Notes: generated from the letters alone by a model not told the origin. Counted from the first letter of the stretch, positions 1 through 9,548 are shown. The stretch is 63,507 nt of DNA from CAZADS01 sp964483985 (GCA_964483985.1 CAZADS010000104.1:1-63507), one strand, 5' to 3'. Translations and numbers: made by a program.

Positions 1-131
1 CACTTGGCAGCGTTAATCCTAGATAAACGTTTGCGAGCGCATTAGATGGTGATTAGATTTAAAAAATTACATTATTATTTTCATCAGGCCGTTAGCACCC
101 ATTTCGGCACACACCTGCGATACCTAACTTG

Positions 132-539
132 ATGTTAAAAATAAAAGTTTATATCCCACTAATTCTAATTTTAGGGCTATTTTCTGCCTGCGACGAAAAT
201 ATTAAGGAAACAATGAACAGACGAGAGGTAGTTCCTCCGCCCGGCACAGGGGCTTCCGGCGATTTCTGCACAATTATTCGTAATCATGCACCTTTCACTA
301 TAACTGGCCGCATTCAAATGAAGTCGCGTGAGAGGGTTGGTTTTCGTCTTCCTAGAGAAAAAAGCCAAAAATTATGCCTTTCCGGTGAATTATATGGTCA
401 CGACACAGTATCATTGGTGCTTACAAATTTCCTGACGGTCCCGCTCTTTTCATGCTATACTCAGACTATTCAACCGATCAATATTTATGCAAGTCGTCAA
501 AAAGAAGGTTGGATCTATGATGCCACCTGCAATTGGTGA
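132..539 (+). CDS. small predicted lipoprotein, function unknown
   Basis: The 135-residue product begins with a hydrophobic signal segment that ends in a lipobox (Phe-Ser-Ala-Cys, with Cys20 as the predicted lipidated residue). It should therefore be exported and anchored to a membrane by signal peptidase II processing. I start it at the ATG at 132; a TTG directly in front of it is the only other option. The mature part is short and holds four more cysteines after Cys20 (three of them in the motifs Phe-Cys, Leu-Cys and Ser-Cys), which could form disulfides in the periplasm. I do not recognise a family. It is followed by the end of a minus-strand amidohydrolase and has no obvious partner gene in the window. 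A chance ORF is unlikely because of the clean lipobox. Confidence 0.6.
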   Translation: MLKIKVYIPLILILGLFSACDENIKETMNRREVVPPPGTGASGDFCTIIRNHAPFTITGRIQMKSRERVGFRLPREKSQKLCLSGELYGHDTVSLVLTNFLTVPLFSCYTQTIQPINIYASRQKEGWIYDATCNW

Positions 540-610
540 AATCGGTTTTACTCAAAAGACTAGATTAACATTAACCTTCTGAGATAACTGTTGCGATATA
601 AAATTGCCGC

Positions 611-1798
611 CTACTTGTCACTTGGCTCAATCCGCGGCATTTCCATTTCCACCAAGCGCGACCAATAACTAGCCCCTATAGGCAAAATTTCATCATTAAA
701 ATCATAGCCTGGATTATGCAATTGTTCACCAGAACGGGCTGGACCATTACCTATCCAGACATAAGATCCGGGTTTAGCTTGAAGCATAAAGGCAAAATCT
801 TCGGACCCCATACTGGGCTCGGGATCGAGAACAACATTGTCAGGTCCGCACACTTCAGCAGCAACTTTAATAGCGATTTCTGTTTCAGCCTCAGCGTTAA
901 TAGTTGGCGGATACCGCTTCTCATATCGAAGAGTAGCTGTTGCTCCAAAAGCTCGAGCCGTATTTTCGCAGATTTGTTTCATACGTGGTTCGATAATTTT
1001 ATGGACGTCTGGGTTAAAAGCCCTGCAAGTGCCCGCTAAACTCACCGTTTGAGGGATAACATTGTAAGCATCCCCGCCGTGTATCTGAGTCGTAGATACT
1101 ACAATAGATTCCATCGGGTTCACATTTCGGCTAGCGATAGATTGGAGAGCCACAACAATCTGGGATGCGACCAAGACCGGATCCACTCCCAAATGCGGCA
1201 TTGCACCGTGGCCTCCGATCCCCTCTACATTTATTTCAAACATATCATATGCTGCCATCATTGGTCCCGACCGAGCAGCAATCGTACCGACCGGCAAGCC
1301 TGGCCAATTATGCATACCCCACACATTATCCGCTGGAAATTTTTCAAATAAACCTTCTTCTACCATTCGTTTTCCACCGCCTTCATTTTCCTCAGCCGGT
1401 TGAAATATTAAGTAAACAGTCCCGTCAAAATTTCTCGTTTCAGCGAGGTATTTAGCCGCCCCTAATAACATCGTACTATGACCGTCGTGGCCGCATCCAT
1501 GCATTTTACCCGGATTCATTGATTTGTATTCAAAGGTATTAGCTTCGACCAAATCAAGCGCGTCCATATCAGCCCGCAATGCTATTGTACGAGAACTATT
1601 GCCCTGTCCTTTAATTACCCCGACCACGCCTGTTTCCGCCAATCCTGTATGGACCTCAATTCCAAAGGATTTTAATCGTTTAGCTATATACTCAGACGTC
1701 CAAACCTCTTCAAAAGCCGTTTCCGGATGTTTGTGCAATTCTCGGCGCCACTCCGTGAGTTCCCGATGAAAATTCGCAATGCGGTTTACAATTGGCAT
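611..1798 (-). CDS. M20 family amidohydrolase (hippurate hydrolase-like)
   Basis: This cytoplasmic metallo-amidohydrolase of the M20/HipO type cleaves N-acyl amino acids or similar amides. The 395-residue protein has the usual family length. The motif Arg-Ala-Asp-Met-Asp-Ala-Leu lies at 75-81, the metal motif Cys-Gly-His-Asp-Gly-His at 102-107, and the Glu-Glu pair with the catalytic base at about 136-137. A further His stands in Met-His-Asn-Trp at about 163 and another near the C terminus in Leu-His-Asn-Pro. The Cys/His pair at the metal site is typical of the aminoacylase/hippuricase/IAA-amino-acid-hydrolase branch. The start is the ATG at 1798, with GAGGGA six bases upstream. It lies 65 bases downstream of ribokinase on the same strand and may be co-transcribed. 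The natural substrate cannot be told from sequence. Confidence 0.88.
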   Translation of the reverse strand: MPIVNRIANFHRELTEWRRELHKHPETAFEEVWTSEYIAKRLKSFGIEVHTGLAETGVVGVIKGQGNSSRTIALRADMDALDLVEANTFEYKSMNPGKMHGCGHDGHSTMLLGAAKYLAETRNFDGTVYLIFQPAEENEGGGKRMVEEGLFEKFPADNVWGMHNWPGLPVGTIAARSGPMMAAYDMFEINVEGIGGHGAMPHLGVDPVLVASQIVVALQSIASRNVNPMESIVVSTTQIHGGDAYNVIPQTVSLAGTCRAFNPDVHKIIEPRMKQICENTARAFGATATLRYEKRYPPTINAEAETEIAIKVAAEVCGPDNVVLDPEPSMGSEDFAFMLQAKPGSYVWIGNGPARSGEQLHNPGYDFNDEILPIGASYWSRLVEMEMPRIEPSDK

Positions 1799-1863
1799 AT
1801 CTATTCCCTCGTTCAGTATGAACTTAGATTTTCGTTGGTATTATGGGTGGTAAGCAACATTTT

Positions 1864-2778
1864 TTAATCATTAATCTTTGTAGGCGGAGCCAGGTTTACC
1901 AAATTTTCGTCTATTTGCCTCATACTTGGTAACTGGGTCTGTGCGCCTTCATTTAAACAAGCTAATCCGGCAGCGACCGTAGCACGGTGAAAAGCCTCAT
2001 AAATGGCAACGCCGCTATCCAGACTTGCTGCTAAACAGCCTACAAAAGCGTCGCCGGCCCCCACACTATCGACCACATCCACATCTAACGCTTCTATTCG
2101 AAATAAAGTGTCACCTGTGCAAAGAATTCCTCCACGCCCACCCAAGGTTATTATACAATCCAAATCATATGAATTTGAAATACGACGGACTTGATTCGTT
2201 GGATCATTTTTCGCCCCTGTCAAAGCATTCGCCTCTATCGCGTTTAAAACCAATACGTTGCAAGCTCGGAGTGCTTTTTCATCTATAATTCCCGCTGGCG
2301 CGAAATTCATAATAATCCGGCAGTTAGCTGTTTTGGCTTGGTAAATCGCTTTTTCAATTTGTTCAATTGGCACTTCCATTTGCAACAACAAAATATTAGA
2401 AGGGCAAAGGTCTTCCTGTGAAATTTGCTCATAAACGATATCTTTATTGGCCCCGCTAGCAACAACAATCTGGTTTTCTCCCCTAGAGTCTACCATTACG
2501 ACGGCAACACCTGTCGCGTTTAAGGATTGCGTAACCCCAGAAACATCGATTCCAAAGCTTTTGAGGTTATGCAAAATTGGATCAGAAAATGTGTCATTTC
2601 CCACACAACCTATCATTTTAACCACAGCTCCAGCCTGTGATGCTGCTACGGCTTGGTTTGCACCCTTACCACCAGGGTAAAGTTTATAATGAGGAGAAAG
2701 ACTTGTTTCCCCAGAAACTGGTAAATTCTTCACGGTAAAAAATAAATCGGCATTCAAAGAACCGAATACTAATATCAT
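1864..2778 (-). CDS. rbsK: ribokinase (PfkB family)
   Basis: This PfkB-family sugar kinase phosphorylates ribose, or a related nucleoside or sugar, at the expense of ATP in the cytoplasm. The N-terminal signature Pro-Gly-Gly-Lys-Gly-Ala-Asn-Gln-Ala is present at about 35-43. The anion-hole/catalytic motif Gly-Ala-Gly-Asp sits near residues 240-243, with Asp243 as the base. The length of 304 residues is normal for ribokinase. An upstream GTG at 2784 overlaps the Shine-Dalgarno run AAGGGG, so I prefer the ATG at 2778, which has that run five bases upstream. It is transcribed divergently from manC, 84 bases away. No ribose transporter lies beside it, although the BMP-type importer at 16.9-21.6 kb could supply nucleosides or sugars. 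Other PfkB kinases (deoxyribokinase, pseudouridine kinase) are possible. Confidence 0.85.
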   Translation of the reverse strand: MILVFGSLNADLFFTVKNLPVSGETSLSPHYKLYPGGKGANQAVAASQAGAVVKMIGCVGNDTFSDPILHNLKSFGIDVSGVTQSLNATGVAVVMVDSRGENQIVVASGANKDIVYEQISQEDLCPSNILLLQMEVPIEQIEKAIYQAKTANCRIIMNFAPAGIIDEKALRACNVLVLNAIEANALTGAKNDPTNQVRRISNSYDLDCIITLGGRGGILCTGDTLFRIEALDVDVVDSVGAGDAFVGCLAASLDSGVAIYEAFHRATVAAGLACLNEGAQTQLPSMRQIDENLVNLAPPTKIND

Positions 2779-2862
2779 TGTCACCCCTTTCGCCCATTAC
2801 AAATAACTGGTAGAGCCTGAAACTCAATTGTCGTTCGGTCAAGTTCAGGAATTTTTTAATCA

Positions 2863-4299
2863 ATGCCAAAAATCCAACCGGTTATCCTCTCAGGCGGATC
2901 AGGCACACGTCTTTGGCCAATGTCGAGAGCTTTATTCCCAAAGCAATTTCTTTCGATAACGGGCGATAATACCTTGCTTCAAGAAACCGCATTGCGCTTG
3001 AAAAATCAAAGTCAATTTAACGCCCCATTGGTGATTTGTAATCAGGAACATAGATTTGTGGTCGCTGAGCAATTTCGTCTTATTAATATAGAACCCAGCC
3101 AAATAATTTTAGAACATGCGGGACGCAATACAGCTCCAGCTGCTGCTTTGGCATCTCTAACAACTTCTAGCTGTTCTGTAGATCAATTAATATTGCTTTT
3201 GCCTTCCGACCATATCTGGGAACAACCTGACGTGTTCATGGAAAAAATTCTTAATGCCGTCGATGTCGCTGAAAACGGTTATATTGTAACTTTCGGTGTC
3301 CAAGCTACGTACCCTGAGACAGGATACGGTTACATAGAAATTGGGCCTCCATTAGAAGATTTATCTAACGGCCGGTCTATTAATCGGTTTATAGAAAAAC
3401 CAGATGCCAATATGGCTAAGAAATGTATTGATTCGGAAAACTTTCTATGGAATAGCGGAGTGTTTTTATTTCGAGCGGATATTTATTTATCTGAACTTGA
3501 TCGACTAGCTCCGAAAGTGGGGCATTTCTGTAAGGCATCCTTAGAAGAAGGAAAAATAGATCTTGGATTTTTAAGACCAAAATCTGATTTGTTTTCAAAA
3601 TGCCCATCTATTTCTATAGATTATGCGGTAATGGAAAAAACGAAAAAAGCGGCAGTTGTACCCGTAAACTCTGGGTGGGTTGACGTTGGTTCATGGTCAA
3701 CCCTACGAGATACCTCTATAAAAGATAAAATGGGCAATGCATTAATCGGAGACGTCTTTACCCACAACGTTCAAAATTCTATTATCCACTCAGCCTCACG
3801 CTTTGTGACCGTTATAGGATTGAAAAACGTGATAGTGGCTGAGACCACCGATGCGGTACTTGTTGCAGATTTGTCATCAAGTCAGGAAATCAAACGAGTT
3901 GTAGAAGAGCTTGCGGCTGAGGGGCGCCCAGAAACCTCAGCACATGCTAAGGTGCATCGACCATGGGGCACCTATGAAATTGTAAGCTCCGGATCGGCAT
4001 ACCAGGTAAAACGAATTGTTGTTAATCCCAAAGGATCTCTTTCATTACAAAAACATTACATGAGATCCGAGCACTGGGTGGTCATTGCAGGAAAAGGAGC
4101 AGTAACATTTGGACCAGATGTGAATCATCTGGAAGTTAGGCAGTTAGATCGTAACCAATCAATTGACATTCCAGTAGGTTGGTTACATCGACTTGAGAAT
4201 CCCTACGACCAACCGCTAGTGATTATAGAAGTTCAATCTGGGAATGACCTTAATGAGGATGATATTGAACGATACTCCGACGCATACGGCCGAGCGTAA
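2863..4299 (+). CDS. manC: mannose-1-phosphate guanylyltransferase / mannose-6-phosphate isomerase
   Basis: This bifunctional type II ManC/AlgA enzyme makes GDP-mannose from mannose 1-phosphate and GTP. It usually also interconverts fructose 6-phosphate and mannose 6-phosphate. The nucleotidyltransferase domain comes first, with the signature Gly-Gly-Ser-Gly-Thr-Arg-Leu-Trp-Pro at 11-19 and Phe-Pro-Lys-Gln-Phe at 25-29. It is followed by a cupin-type isomerase domain from about residue 365 (Arg-Pro-Trp-Gly-Thr-Tyr; Gln-Lys-His-Tyr and Ser-Glu-His-Trp further on). The length of 478 is standard. The product feeds cell-surface polysaccharide synthesis and fits the envelope sugar genes at 35-48 kb, although those are 33 kb away. 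The gene stands alone on the plus strand, with convergent and divergent neighbours. Confidence 0.93.
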   Translation: MPKIQPVILSGGSGTRLWPMSRALFPKQFLSITGDNTLLQETALRLKNQSQFNAPLVICNQEHRFVVAEQFRLINIEPSQIILEHAGRNTAPAAALASLTTSSCSVDQLILLLPSDHIWEQPDVFMEKILNAVDVAENGYIVTFGVQATYPETGYGYIEIGPPLEDLSNGRSINRFIEKPDANMAKKCIDSENFLWNSGVFLFRADIYLSELDRLAPKVGHFCKASLEEGKIDLGFLRPKSDLFSKCPSISIDYAVMEKTKKAAVVPVNSGWVDVGSWSTLRDTSIKDKMGNALIGDVFTHNVQNSIIHSASRFVTVIGLKNVIVAETTDAVLVADLSSSQEIKRVVEELAAEGRPETSAHAKVHRPWGTYEIVSSGSAYQVKRIVVNPKGSLSLQKHYMRSEHWVVIAGKGAVTFGPDVNHLEVRQLDRNQSIDIPVGWLHRLENPYDQPLVIIEVQSGNDLNEDDIERYSDAYGRA

Positions 4300-4366
4300 A
4301 TGTAATCACAAATTCTAATTCCTAGTTGAATCACCTTTCTCTAACGACTAACAGTTGGCCGTTCAT

Positions 4367-5419
4367 TTAAATATACCGGACAATTTCGAGGCTTTGCTCT
4401 TTTAACCCAGTTTCGATATCAGTCACAGCATTCACCAAGGCTTCATTTGCGGGTGCGCTTAAACCAATTTCAGCACCTTTTTGGACTACAAAACCGTTGA
4501 TAGCATGAATTTCTGTTCTTCGATTTTTAGCAATATCCTGAGCCATTGATGGGCGGGAATCGTCACTTCGACCGACAGCCCCATCCTCCATTGTTTGTTC
4601 TATTTTCGCTATCACTGATATATTTCCATCCATCGCAGCAATCCAATCGTCTGGCTCAAATTTATTGATAGTCTCCAATTCATACCCAAGAGCTTTCCCG
4701 ATTTTGATGGCTTCGCCAGCAAGTTTAATAGTTAGGAGCCGAGTAATGCTTTCCCGATCACAAGCATTCGCCCCCATCCCCGTTGCTGCACAAACACCAT
4801 TTCTCATTGCATTTGCTACCAACTTTGACCAGCGCTCTCCCCATAGGTTGGTCGTCGCTTTAGCGCTGTCGATAGAGGATAGCAGCGAAACAATTTCCTG
4901 AATTCGAGGCGTAATACGGCCGTGGACTTCACCCGCACGGAACACAGTGTGCTTGTTCCCGCCTAGTGGAACGCCACGACGAACAGTTCCCGGTCCTGTG
5001 AGTTCGACAGAAATTTTAGCCGCTATGCAACCCGTTGTGCGTCCCCACCCAACTATCCTAGCAATCGTTTCTTCATTAATACAATTTTGTAGCGATACGC
5101 AAAATCCCGTCGGCGATAGATAATCTTTAATGAGCGTTGTTGCCCAGGCTGTATCATACGATTTCATACAAATAAACGCTATGTCGATCGGCTTTTCGCG
5201 AGAAAAAGACTGAACGTCGGTGAGATTGATAGCACGAGCCGAGGTGTTAAAACATTCATCATCAGTTAAACCTGATAGAGTTAAGCCGTGAGAATTGATA
5301 GCTTCAACATGAGCCGGCCAAGGGTCAATAAACGTTATATCTTCACCCATCCGAGCCATATAGCCGCCAACATAAGCACCAACCGCTCCCGCCCCGACTA
5401 TCACAATTTTCTTCCCCAT
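4367..5419 (-). CDS. panE: 2-dehydropantoate 2-reductase family (ketopantoate reductase-like)
   Basis: This NADPH-dependent ApbA/PanE-family reductase would convert ketopantoate to pantoate in coenzyme A synthesis, or act on another 2-keto acid. The Rossmann motif Gly-Ala-Gly-Ala-Val-Gly is at residues 9-14, and the protein has the family's two-domain length (350 residues). The open frame extends to 5521, into the dioxygenase gene. The sequence upstream of Met-Gly-Lys-Lys does not look like the family, so I place the start at the ATG at 5419, with GGGGGTG a few bases upstream. It lies 43 bases downstream of the TauD-type dioxygenase on the same strand. Many catabolic paralogues of PanE exist, so the true substrate may be a product of that neighbour rather than ketopantoate. 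Confidence 0.8.
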   Translation of the reverse strand: MGKKIVIVGAGAVGAYVGGYMARMGEDITFIDPWPAHVEAINSHGLTLSGLTDDECFNTSARAINLTDVQSFSREKPIDIAFICMKSYDTAWATTLIKDYLSPTGFCVSLQNCINEETIARIVGWGRTTGCIAAKISVELTGPGTVRRGVPLGGNKHTVFRAGEVHGRITPRIQEIVSLLSSIDSAKATTNLWGERWSKLVANAMRNGVCAATGMGANACDRESITRLLTIKLAGEAIKIGKALGYELETINKFEPDDWIAAMDGNISVIAKIEQTMEDGAVGRSDDSRPSMAQDIAKNRRTEIHAINGFVVQKGAEIGLSAPANEALVNAVTDIETGLKEQSLEIVRYI

Positions 5420-5462
5420 TAACACCCCCAAATTTCTTCCAATTTTCCAAAAAATCGGCCAA

Positions 5463-6311
5463 TTAGACCGGCTTATCTCCCCCGCCAATAGTAAGTCGAT
5501 GCATAACTCTTCTCTCTCCATGATAATCGTTTAGGGCCCTATGCTGGGTACACCGATTATCCCACAAGACTAATGTGCCTCGACGATACCTAACTCTACA
5601 CGTAAACTCTGGCTGAGTTGCATGATCTCTTAAATAATCTAGAATGGGCTTGCTTTCCTCCTCTGTCATATTTTCAAATCGAGCTAAATGGCCAGCACTG
5701 ATATATAGAGCTTTCTGTTTTGTTTCAGGATGAACTCGAACTATAGGATGGTATGACGCTTGTTCTGCCCGATTCAGGTTCCGCACATTGAACCGCGTCA
5801 TGTTCATCACCATTGCCCTTCCACCAGAATGTTTCAAGGCAGCGGAATATTCTGCTCGAATCCCTGCTAACAAATCTTTCATTCCATTTGACAACGTTCC
5901 GTACGCCTCATAAAGGTTGGTGAGCAGTGTATCTCCACCTTTTGGCGGAATTTCCAACGCATAAAGCATAGTGCCCAGAGGTGGCGTATCGGTAAAAGAC
6001 ATGTCGGAATGCCACCTACCACCAAAATTTCTGCTTTCATCCGGTTCTTTCCGTATCTCAAATATTTCAGGATGATCCGGCAACCCTTCAACGAAAGGAT
6101 AGGGCTCCAAGGGACCAAAACGTCTCGCAAATGCCTTACATTGTTCAGGTGTCAATTTTTGGTCGTGAAAAACAATCACTAAATATTCAAGAAATGCTTT
6201 ATGGATTTCATTAAAAGTATGTCTGCCTAAGGGTTGACTTAAGTCAACCCCGTTTATTTCGACTCCCATGGCACCAGAAATTGGCGTTAGACTAATTTTC
6301 TCGTCATCCAT
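5463..6311 (-). CDS. TauD/TfdA family Fe(II)/2-oxoglutarate dioxygenase
   Basis: This non-haem iron dioxygenase would hydroxylate its substrate using O2 and 2-oxoglutarate. The family includes taurine, 2,4-D and alkylsulfate dioxygenases. The facial triad is intact: His101 and Asp103 (Trp-His-Ser-Asp-Met-Ser-Phe) and His257 (Thr-Gln-His-Arg), followed by the 2-oxoglutarate-binding arginine near 267-268. The length of 282 is typical. It is the first gene of a probable two-gene minus-strand unit with the PanE-like reductase. It is divergent from the fadH-like gene across a 227-base spacer. There is no taurine or sulfonate transporter nearby, so I would not assign taurine as the substrate. Confidence 0.88.
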   Translation of the reverse strand: MDDEKISLTPISGAMGVEINGVDLSQPLGRHTFNEIHKAFLEYLVIVFHDQKLTPEQCKAFARRFGPLEPYPFVEGLPDHPEIFEIRKEPDESRNFGGRWHSDMSFTDTPPLGTMLYALEIPPKGGDTLLTNLYEAYGTLSNGMKDLLAGIRAEYSAALKHSGGRAMVMNMTRFNVRNLNRAEQASYHPIVRVHPETKQKALYISAGHLARFENMTEEESKPILDYLRDHATQPEFTCRVRYRRGTLVLWDNRCTQHRALNDYHGERRVMHRLTIGGGDKPV

Positions 6312-6538
6312 AAAGTATCATCCACAATTCAAAACAAAATATAACAAACATTCTTTTTGCCTAACATATTACAATTATCACACATGTCACAGGCCTGATG
6401 TCCCAAACAAAAACTAGGCCCATGTTTTTGCAAATATGCTACAAAGAATAACAAGCTTATTAAACAGTAAACCTGTGATGTTTTCACACAGCTCTCTAGC
6501 CGAAAACCAAACTTTCGGAGCGGAAATCGGATAGGTCA
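6312..6538. promoter_or_regulatory. divergent promoter region between dioxygenase and FadH-like genes
   Basis: This is a 227-base AT-rich spacer between two genes transcribed away from each other, so it must contain both promoters. It holds a perfect 8-base palindrome, CAGGCCTG, at 6390-6397. It also holds a CTGTGA...TCACACAG interrupted inverted repeat at about 6473-6491. Either could be an operator, but no regulator gene lies beside it. I do not see clear -35/-10 pairs. Confidence 0.35.
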
Positions 6539-8575
6539 ATGAAATCTCCCTGCTCTAAGCTTCTTAGACCGCTAAAAATTGGCAACTCCTGGATAAAAAA
6601 TAGAATTTTGATGGGTTCTATGCACACAGGACTCGAAGAACTAACCGATTCTTTCAAGCGATTAGCCGTTTTTTATGCCGAAAGAGCGCGGGGTGGAACA
6701 GCGTTAATTGTTACGGGAGGAATTTCCCCAAATAATGAAGGAAAACTAGGCTTAGGAGAGGGGGAAAAGATATTCCCGGAGGAAGCGGAAAATCATCGAG
6801 AAATTACAAGCGCGGTCCACGCTGAAGGTGGAAAAATTCTACTCCAATTGCTGCATGCTGGACGTTACTCCAAACACTCGGATTTAGTAGCTCCATCTGC
6901 AATTAGAGCGCCAATAAACAAATTTGAACCCCGTGAAATGTCAGAGAAAGATATAAACCGAACTATCCATGACTTCGCTATATCTACAAAACTCGCTGCT
7001 GAGGTCGGTTACGATGGTGTTGAAATTATGGGTTCAGAAGGATATCTCATAAGCGAGTTTCTTTCCCGGCATACAAACAGACGAAAAGATGGCTGGGGGG
7101 GCAACTGGCAAAATCGTAAGCGATTTTTCGTCGATATATTACGAAAAGCTCGAAACACCGTGGGCGGCGATACGATAATTATGGCGAGAATGTCTGTTCT
7201 TGACCTTGTCGCCGGAGGAATGACTGGAGAGGAGACAATTGATTTAGCTCGTTCACTTGAAAACGCAGGAGCTAACATCTTAAACTCTGGCGTCGGTTGG
7301 CATGAAGCAAAAATCCCAACCATTATGCATAGCGTCCCTCGGGCAGCCTTTGTTTGGGCAACGAAAAGAATTTGTGATTCTATATCTATACCTATTATAG
7401 CCTCCAATCGAATAAACGATCCACTAGACGCCGAGAAAATTATTGCCTCTGGAAGTGCCGATATGGTTTCCATGGCCCGCCCTTTCCTTGCCGATCCAAA
7501 TTTAATTGAGAAAACCCAGACGGGACGATTAGAAGAAATCAACACTTGCATCGCTTGCAACCAAGCTTGCTTAGACAATATTTTTTCCAATAAAGTCGCC
7601 ACTTGCTTAGTTAATCCAAGAGCTTGTCGTGAATTAGACCTTCATATAACAACGGCAACGAAAAAAAAATGCGTAGCTGTCGTTGGCGCTGGTCCAGGAG
7701 GCATGGCAGCAGCAGCCACTCTCGCTGAAAGGGGACATATAGTCACGCTGTTCGAGTCAGAGGATAGAATAGGCGGGCAATTCAATATGGCAATGGCTGT
7801 TCCTGGAAAAGAAGAATACGGAGAGACCATTAGATATTTTTCCTCACGGCTCAAAAACCTCGGTGTCGATATAAGATTGTCTACTAAAGCGTCCGTGAAA
7901 GATCTTCAGAAAGGAAATTTTGAATCAGTTATTTTGGCGACCGGCGTAATACCACGTAAGCCGGATTTAATAGGCATAGATCACCCGATGGTTTTGAACT
8001 ACATAGACGTATTGTGGCACCGTAAAGACGTAGGCCAGCGAGTAGCAATCATCGGGGCAGGTGGAATAGGATTTGATGTTGCGGAATTCTTATCCTCCCC
8101 ACATCCAAGTGCACGTTTTAGTTACCCCGCCGTCGACCGATTTATCGCCAATTGGGGAATAGATCGCTCTTTGCTAAAAACAGGCGGAGTGGATCTCTCT
8201 GGTTCATCTATGAATTCGCCTCGCAATATCACTCTTTGCCAAAGGTCAGCATCCCGTTTCGGACGGACCCTTGGTAAATCGACTGGATGGGCCCTTCGTA
8301 CCTCTTTGCAGATAAAAGGAGTCACATTCCTAGGAGAAGCTGTTTATAATCACATCGATGACAAAGGCTTACACATTAATATAAAAGGGGAAAATCGAAT
8401 CATCGAGGTAGACAATATTGTTGTTTGCGCAGGACAAGAATCCAATCGTTCACTTCAAGCCAATTTGAAATCAACCGGCATAAACGCACATCTAATCGGA
8501 GGAGCGGAAGAAGCTCTTAATTTGGATGCCCAGCGAGCCATTGACCAAGCCGTTAGGCTGGCAGTGGAAATTTAA
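6539..8575 (+). CDS. fadH: 2,4-dienoyl-CoA reductase-type old yellow enzyme (FadH-like)
   Basis: This multidomain FMN/4Fe-4S/FAD oxidoreductase in FadH-type enzymes reduces 2,4-dienoyl-CoA with NADPH during beta-oxidation of unsaturated fatty acids. Residues 1 to about 330 form the FMN TIM barrel, with Gly-Ser-Glu-Gly-Tyr placing the catalytic tyrosine at 169 and Gly-Trp-His-Glu supplying the histidine near 254. The cluster cysteines follow the FadH pattern from about residue 337 (CxxCxxxC and a fourth Cys in Cys-Leu-Val-Asn-Pro). The FAD motif Gly-Ala-Gly-Pro-Gly-Gly lies near 380 and the NAD(P) motif Gly-Ala-Gly-Gly-Ile-Gly near 502. The 678 residues match the family. Trimethylamine-dehydrogenase-like relatives are an alternative. 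It heads a plus-strand run with a transporter 47 bases and a Gfo/Idh dehydrogenase about 1 kb downstream. Confidence 0.85.
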   Translation: MKSPCSKLLRPLKIGNSWIKNRILMGSMHTGLEELTDSFKRLAVFYAERARGGTALIVTGGISPNNEGKLGLGEGEKIFPEEAENHREITSAVHAEGGKILLQLLHAGRYSKHSDLVAPSAIRAPINKFEPREMSEKDINRTIHDFAISTKLAAEVGYDGVEIMGSEGYLISEFLSRHTNRRKDGWGGNWQNRKRFFVDILRKARNTVGGDTIIMARMSVLDLVAGGMTGEETIDLARSLENAGANILNSGVGWHEAKIPTIMHSVPRAAFVWATKRICDSISIPIIASNRINDPLDAEKIIASGSADMVSMARPFLADPNLIEKTQTGRLEEINTCIACNQACLDNIFSNKVATCLVNPRACRELDLHITTATKKKCVAVVGAGPGGMAAAATLAERGHIVTLFESEDRIGGQFNMAMAVPGKEEYGETIRYFSSRLKNLGVDIRLSTKASVKDLQKGNFESVILATGVIPRKPDLIGIDHPMVLNYIDVLWHRKDVGQRVAIIGAGGIGFDVAEFLSSPHPSARFSYPAVDRFIANWGIDRSLLKTGGVDLSGSSMNSPRNITLCQRSASRFGRTLGKSTGWALRTSLQIKGVTFLGEAVYNHIDDKGLHINIKGENRIIEVDNIVVCAGQESNRSLQANLKSTGINAHLIGGAEEALNLDAQRAIDQAVRLAVEI

Positions 8576-8622
8576 TCTATCGTAGCGAGAACAAATAAAG
8601 TTCTGTCAGAAAGACCCAATTC

Positions 8623-9498
8623 GTGCCAGAAGCGTTTATACCTATTGCTCTATCTCTACTAGCCGCCTTCTTTTTTGCGCTTGGAGCTCAATTCCAGAAT
8701 CAGGGTTTGCCATACATGGATTCCCGAACAGGTGCAACAATTACCATTAGTACGGCTGCCTTAATATACATTCTTGCTGCACCGTTTTTTTTGAACGTTA
8801 ATAATTTGTTCCACCCAGCGGTATTGATTTTTATCCTTGTCGGGGTTTTTCGACCCGCATTATCAGGAAATCTAGCGTTGGCTGGAATGCGCTTTTTAGG
8901 ACCAACCATTGCTACCACACTGACGGCTACCTCCCCTCTATTTGGTACCGCTCTCGGAATATTTTGGTTAGGAGAAGCGTTAAATTGGCCGACCGGAATA
9001 GGAACTATTATCATCGTTGCGGCGATTATGCTGCTTGCCAAAAAGGATGATAAAAAATCCCTAAATTGGCCTATTTGGGCACTCGCGTTGCCTATTGGGG
9101 CGGCCATAATACGAGCTTTCGGACACGTGTTGACTAAAGTAGGAATGGAATCCATTCCAGATGTGTACCTAGCTAGTTTCGTTGGGCTCCTAGTTTCCGC
9201 ATTTATTACCCTATCACTTCATAAATTCCGAAAAAACGCTCCCCAAATTCTTTGGTTAAGCAAAGGCACACATTGGTTTATGGGTGCTAGCGTTTGTTTT
9301 AGTTTAGCCGTAATTTTCCTCAATATAGCGCTTTATCGGGGAACCGTAGTGCAGGTTGTACCGATAGTCGCGGCATCCCCTATATTTACGTTAATCCTAA
9401 GTTTAGCTATTTTTCGACGTGAACAAATAACAATTCGAACATTAGTAGCCGTCTGTCTTGTAGTCCCGGCTGTTATTTTAATAGCCGTTGAGGGTTAA
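8623..9498 (+). CDS. EamA-family (DMT) metabolite transporter
   Basis: This inner-membrane protein of 291 residues has about ten hydrophobic segments arranged as two repeats of five. It ends with the typical helix-rich second EamA domain (Thr-Val-Val-Gln-Val-Val-Pro-Ile-Val followed by Ala-Ser-Pro-Ile-Phe). Drug/metabolite exporters of this type move amino acids, nucleotides or small metabolites. The start is a GTG at 8623, and no better ATG lies near the first helix. It sits between the FadH-like and Gfo/Idh genes with gaps of 47 and 50 bases, which suggests co-transcription. The cargo cannot be inferred. Confidence 0.85.
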   Translation: MPEAFIPIALSLLAAFFFALGAQFQNQGLPYMDSRTGATITISTAALIYILAAPFFLNVNNLFHPAVLIFILVGVFRPALSGNLALAGMRFLGPTIATTLTATSPLFGTALGIFWLGEALNWPTGIGTIIIVAAIMLLAKKDDKKSLNWPIWALALPIGAAIIRAFGHVLTKVGMESIPDVYLASFVGLLVSAFITLSLHKFRKNAPQILWLSKGTHWFMGASVCFSLAVIFLNIALYRGTVVQVVPIVAASPIFTLILSLAIFRREQITIRTLVAVCLVVPAVILIAVEG

Positions 9499-9548
9499 TG
9501 GACATTTGATTAAACCATATGTCATTTAATTTTTGCTAGGAGAAAATC

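Noticed and set aside
7009..7602. 197-codon frame opposite the FadH-like gene
   Set aside because: Antisense to the conserved FMN domain and FeS cysteines; a shadow of real coding sequence.
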